From JAQTTT01 sp041652755 (lineage in GTDB: Archaea > Nanobdellota > Nanobdellia > Tiddalikarchaeales > Tiddalikarchaeaceae): 64,000 nt of DNA. Position numbers and translations under genes: made by a program. The stretch is from NCBI GenBank assembly GCA_041652755.1, contig JBAZGS010000004.1:19886-83885 (forward strand), given 5' to 3'. Below, in pieces: positions 60,568-64,000 of the stretch. Numbering within the stretch: position 1 is the stretch's first letter; each line of letters opens with the position of its first letter. The notes under the pieces are model-generated. The model was given only the letters and a program-made list of their open reading frames with translations, searched no databases and had not been told where the DNA came from.

Positions 60568-62886
60568 ATGTCCCAAGCTAATAAGGTAAGTTTTGCATGC
60601 CCAAAGTGCAAAAAAGAGTATTATATAAATTTGAACAAAATTAAAATACCTTCTGATTGGGGGGCAGGCCAATCTCTTTATTTTTACAAAACTTGCGAAG
60701 ATGAAAATTGTAAAAATTCTTTTAAGTTTTATTTTGATAGAATTACTGATTTAACAGATATAGGTTCTCCAACAAATGATCCTACAGTTAATAAAGGTTT
60801 AAACCCCATTAATTTAGATTACTTGAATGAAATTGATGATTCTGAGACTAAAGTTAATACTACTGTTTACAGGCCTGTTGATGCTGATGCTTTTGTTAAG
60901 GATAAAAAGCTTGTTAATGCTAAAAATAAGAGGTATGAGTTTAATTACAAGGGAAGGCTTGGAGTTTTCTACGCTGATGATGCTTCTGTTACTTTTGTTT
61001 CGCAGTCAGAGCAGAATGACGAGTCTTTGGAGAAGATTCTTTTGGCAAAAGAGCATATTGCTTATGGGATAATTGCTAAGAAACAGAAGCAGTTGATTAA
61101 AAAAAGGATTCCTATTATTAAGCCTGTTGATATGGCTTTTAATTATGTTGATTCTAAGGAAAATATTGAAAAGTTCAATAAGCATTTAGAGGCTCATAAA
61201 AAAAATTATCAGCTAGCTGAAGCTTCTGAGATTTTGGATGAGAAAAGGGAGAATTTGGATGTTGTTAAAAAATCTTTGAAAAAATCTTTGAAAAAACTGC
61301 CTAAGACTTTGGCAAGAAAAGCTGCTTTTGCTTCCTTGGCTTATTTGATTCCTGGAGCAGGAATAGGCCTTTCAATTTATAGCATTATTAAGATTGGTAA
61401 ATCAATTAATAATTTCAGGAATTTAGGCAGCCAGTATGAGGCTCAGTTAAGCGAGAAGAATAATGAAATAAACGGAAGGAATTTGGAGGAGTATGAGGAT
61501 AACAAGGATGATGCTAAGGATAATCTTGATAGTGCAGTAAGCTCAGAGGATGCTCTTTATGCGCAGATTGCTCCGGGTAGCAGCGGGAACAATAATTTAC
61601 AAGCTTTGGATGGTTTCATGCTAAGCCAGGACTATTCAGCTATTGATGTTGACCATGATGGTTTGACTGATTATTATGTGGACAATATTACCCATGAAGT
61701 GGTTGAGGATCCTTTTTCTGTTTTTTCTGAAGACAGTGTTCCCAGCAATGGTCCTGCAACTTATGAGGAAATGCAGCAATCATGGAATGCTTTGCAGGAA
61801 TACGAGGCTGCAAGAAGCAACAGGTTAAGCCTTGAGAGCATTTTCAATAATATCAACGCTGAATACACTGAGCTTGTCGAATTGTATTCTGATGCTGATG
61901 CTCTTGGTGCAAAAATCAGTGATAATTTCAAGGAAATGGTTAGCAGCGAAAACCTTTCAAACATGTGGATGGGCATTGCTATTTCTATTGGAATAAGCAC
62001 TGCAATTGCAACCTTGTTTGGTGTTTATTATTATAATAAGATGAAAAAGATGGAGCACGGCTCATCATTTTTGCCTTTGAATGCAGCGCAGTCTTCACAA
62101 TTGTACAAGAATAACATAAGTGTTAACCCAATAGTTTTGGAAGAAAAATCCCCTGATGCTTCTTTTGAATCAATTAAGTATAATGATGCAATAATCTCTA
62201 AATATGCATCAAGAGTTGATGAATTGAAAAAATACGCTTCTGATGATAGCGTTCCTTTGTCTTTTAAGTTCAATGAGCTTGAGACTTCAATCAAGAATTT
62301 AGGGGATTTAAAAACCAAGTTATCGGAGAATGATAAATATATCTCTGAGCAAACGCCTTTCTCCCCTTTTTATGAGCTGTTATTAAGTAGTTTGAAGAAA
62401 GAGTTAGATAATGAAGTAACTGTAAAAACTTTAGATACTTTGTTAAATAAGGGTTTAGGATTATTGAAATTGGATGATGTTCCTTGGGATACTTGGGGCA
62501 AATCTAAGGATGAGTATTTGCCTGAAATTATGGAGCTTACAAGGAATTGGTTAAGCGCGAATAAGGAAAAAGAAGAGTTGCAGATAGCATATGACCTTGA
62601 AGTAACTAATAAGTCTATGATAATTGAAAATAAATTGAAAGAATTAACGGAAAGCATTCAGAAATCATCCTCTGAAAACAAGGAGTTGAACCTTAAAAAC
62701 AAGGATTTGAACAATGAAATGTTTGACCAGTTAGAGCTTAATCCTGAAATCTTGTTGTCTTCTAGTTATGAAGGTTTTGCAAAAAAATATCATGCTAAAA
62801 TTAAGAACATAATTGATTCCAATCAGAATAATTTGGATAATGCCAGAAAAGCTATAAGGAGAATGAGGTATAAAATATTGGTTTAA
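60568..62886 (+). CDS. Large membrane coiled-coil protein with zinc ribbon and Ca-binding loop, 772 aa
   Basis: Order: N-terminal zinc ribbon (CPKC ... CEDENC, about 11-51); charged region; hydrophobic hairpin (about 253-275, AAFASLAYLIPGAGIGLSIY); coiled coil; EF-hand-like DVDHDGLTDYY (about 365); coiled coil; membrane span (about 472-492, MWMGIAISIGISTAIA); and a long C-terminal coiled coil (about 650-770). Not recognised. The permuted GTPase follows 57 bases later, which makes it a candidate partner. Confidence 0.65.
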   Translation: MSQANKVSFACPKCKKEYYINLNKIKIPSDWGAGQSLYFYKTCEDENCKNSFKFYFDRITDLTDIGSPTNDPTVNKGLNPINLDYLNEIDDSETKVNTTVYRPVDADAFVKDKKLVNAKNKRYEFNYKGRLGVFYADDASVTFVSQSEQNDESLEKILLAKEHIAYGIIAKKQKQLIKKRIPIIKPVDMAFNYVDSKENIEKFNKHLEAHKKNYQLAEASEILDEKRENLDVVKKSLKKSLKKLPKTLARKAAFASLAYLIPGAGIGLSIYSIIKIGKSINNFRNLGSQYEAQLSEKNNEINGRNLEEYEDNKDDAKDNLDSAVSSEDALYAQIAPGSSGNNNLQALDGFMLSQDYSAIDVDHDGLTDYYVDNITHEVVEDPFSVFSEDSVPSNGPATYEEMQQSWNALQEYEAARSNRLSLESIFNNINAEYTELVELYSDADALGAKISDNFKEMVSSENLSNMWMGIAISIGISTAIATLFGVYYYNKMKKMEHGSSFLPLNAAQSSQLYKNNISVNPIVLEEKSPDASFESIKYNDAIISKYASRVDELKKYASDDSVPLSFKFNELETSIKNLGDLKTKLSENDKYISEQTPFSPFYELLLSSLKKELDNEVTVKTLDTLLNKGLGLLKLDDVPWDTWGKSKDEYLPEIMELTRNWLSANKEKEELQIAYDLEVTNKSMIIENKLKELTESIQKSSSENKELNLKNKDLNNEMFDQLELNPEILLSSSYEGFAKKYHAKIKNIIDSNQNNLDNARKAIRRMRYKILV

Positions 62887-62943
62887 AACAATAAGTTTTT
62901 AAATATAAATATTTAAATTTAAACAAAAGAATAAGGTGATAAA

Positions 62944-63528
62944 ATGCCAATTGAAAAGATATTAAAAACATTAGCTGTTGGAGGCCAGAAGAGATTCGCT
63001 TTTATGAATACCTCTTACACTAGAGGTGCTAATATTTATTTTTTTATACACGATGTCAATAAGGATGTTATAGAGACTAAAAATTATTTTAATGATGCTC
63101 TTATGGGCTGCGATTTTAGCCAATGCAGGTTGGCTTATATTGTTGGAACAAAAACTGATATTTATTTGGAAGAAAATGATAAGGCTTATTGTTCTCCATC
63201 TAATTTTATTAATGATTTAATGCCTAATATTCCTGGGCTTACTTCAAAGATTGACAAAAACATGGTATTGCTTTCAAACAATAGCATTGAATCTGTTACT
63301 TCTTTATACAATTTCATAGCAGATGACGTGCAAAAAAATTTTGAGGATAAAAAGTTAATCAATGCAATAGTTATGGGAATGGGAGGGGTTGGAAAAACAA
63401 CCACTTCAAGGAATCTGGAGAGCATTGGCAATTTAATGGGCTCCAAAGTCGGAATTAACCCTGCTGAAAGATTAACTATCACTCCTGACATTTTTTTAAT
63501 AAAATTCCAGTATGATGATGCAATATAA
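62944..63528 (+). CDS. Circularly permuted Ras-like GTPase
   Basis: 194 aa. Ras motifs are present in permuted order: G3-like VGGQKRF (12-18; Asp of DxxG replaced by Ala), RGANIYFFIHDV, G4 TKTD (69-72), G5-like SNN (111-113), then G1 GMGGVGKTT (145-153) and G2-region TITPDIF (178-184), ending in a beta-2-like strand. Start ATG 62944 has AAGGTGAT upstream and a TATA box, and the stop follows directly, so this is not a fragment of a longer gene. Confidence 0.7.
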   Translation: MPIEKILKTLAVGGQKRFAFMNTSYTRGANIYFFIHDVNKDVIETKNYFNDALMGCDFSQCRLAYIVGTKTDIYLEENDKAYCSPSNFINDLMPNIPGLTSKIDKNMVLLSNNSIESVTSLYNFIADDVQKNFEDKKLINAIVMGMGGVGKTTTSRNLESIGNLMGSKVGINPAERLTITPDIFLIKFQYDDAI

Positions 63529-63576
63529 TTGCTTTCTCATTTGTGTTTTGAATAAAGATTTATAAATTCTTGATTC

Positions 63577-63936
63577 ATGTTTTCTTCCATGAATAAGTGG
63601 GCTATTTTTTTAATCAGCATTTTTTTAATTGCTGGCTGCACAAAAGTCTCTGATGATAATTCTCAGATTGCCAATCCTTCTGCAACTTACTGCATTGAGC
63701 AGGGTTATAATTACAGCATAAGGGATACTCCTTTAGGGCAGTCTGGTTACTGCGTTTTTGATGACGGCAAAGAATGCGAAGCATGGGCTTATTACAGGGA
63801 GGAGTGCTCAATTGAAACTGCTTCATCTTGCAAGAACTTATGCGGAGATGGCGAATGCCAAAGCATGGTTTGCCAAGCAATTGGTTGCCCTTGCGCTGAA
63901 ACTGTTGAGAACTGCCCAAGCGATTGCTTAATATAA
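63577..63936 (+). CDS. DUF333 lipoprotein, 119 aa
   Basis: Lipobox signal peptide ending LIAGCTK, DUF333 core NPSATYCIEQGYNYSIRD with GYCVFDDGKECEAWAYYREEC, and a Cys-rich tail (CGDGECQSMVC, CPCAE, CPSDC). TATA TTTATAAAT is about 25 bases upstream, favouring this start. Membrane-anchored outside the cell. Role unknown. Confidence 0.75.
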   Translation: MFSSMNKWAIFLISIFLIAGCTKVSDDNSQIANPSATYCIEQGYNYSIRDTPLGQSGYCVFDDGKECEAWAYYREECSIETASSCKNLCGDGECQSMVCQAIGCPCAETVENCPSDCLI

Positions 63937-63971
63937 AAAGGTTTAAAAACTGAAATTCTTTTTAAGTTCCT

Positions 63972-64000
63972 ATGATTATTAATGCAGCTGAAGCTGAACA
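63972..64000 (+). CDS. Possible start of a gene running off the window
   Basis: ATG followed by MIINAAEAE, no stop before the window end, with TTTAAAAACTGA promoter-like sequence upstream. Too short to identify. Confidence 0.3.

Overview
This AT-rich window comes from a small-genome archaeon, most likely of the DPANN group (Pacearchaeota/Woesearchaeota-like). The archaeal assignment rests on ribosomal proteins S19e, L39e, L31e and L21e, aIF6, prefoldin alpha, RpoF (Rpb4), RadA, HerA, archaeal SRP54/FtsY, Sec61-beta (SecG), archaeal pilins, and tRNA introns with bulge-helix-bulge-like junctions. The DPANN placement is inference from the many very short genes, the single-gene operons, the archaeal-type RuBisCO and the many unrecognised small membrane proteins.

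Layout. 1-4640: minus-strand heat-shock run (grpE, an unknown gene, an M16 protease, dnaK, dnaJ) with three palindromic operators at the dnaK promoter. 4.7-8.7 kb: three tRNA-Arg genes among small unknown genes and a CYTH protein. 8.7-10.7 kb: the two subunits of an ADP-forming acyl-CoA synthetase, convergent. 10.7-14.1 kb: secG and the operon S19e-L39e-L31e-aIF6-prefoldin-FtsY. 14.1-16.3 kb: three unrecognised, compositionally distinct minus-strand genes wedged between ftsY and srp54. 17.7-19.1 kb: two unknown genes with shared palindromic promoters. 19.2-26.9 kb: zinc ribbon-L21e-RpoF-DUF655, pilin-like proteins, KsgA and a decayed THUMP methyltransferase, two lipid kinases, a shortened Dph2 and TrmI. 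27-29 kb: pilin and a DUF4130/radical-SAM pair with a frameshift. 29-30.3 kb: radA, whose 3' end is tandemly repeated with a hairpin. 31-38 kb: HD hydrolase, small unknowns, a nuclease-like protein, a two-component system whose kinase ends in a CoA-binding domain, and V4R proteins. 38-47.7 kb: TspO, ThpR, surface lipoprotein, MFS transporter, and the minus-strand run DEAD helicase-HAD-rRNA methyltransferase-RuBisCO-CYTH-patatin. 47.7-57.4 kb: kinase-like protein, AI-2E family permease, tRNA-Ile(UAU), radical SAM, CYTH, acyltransferase, tRNA-Glu, purB, tRNA-Ser, HerA. 57.4-60.5 kb: an operon of secreted or membrane-anchored surface proteins. 60.5-64 kb: a large membrane coiled-coil protein, an apparent circularly permuted Ras-like GTPase and a lipoprotein.

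The most interesting signals are: (1) a small GTPase whose motifs run G3-G4-G5-G1-G2, which is a Ras fold cut between strands 2 and 3; (2) three separate loci (radA, tRNA-Glu, tRNA-Ser) where the 3' end of a gene is repeated downstream at a 72-79 base period with a strong hairpin inside each unit; (3) a shared palindrome ACTA-N5-TAGT just upstream of the TATA box of three unknown genes; (4) a tRNA-Ile with anticodon UAU; and (5) a histidine kinase fused to a CoA-binding domain. All identifications are by eye from sequence; no database search was run.
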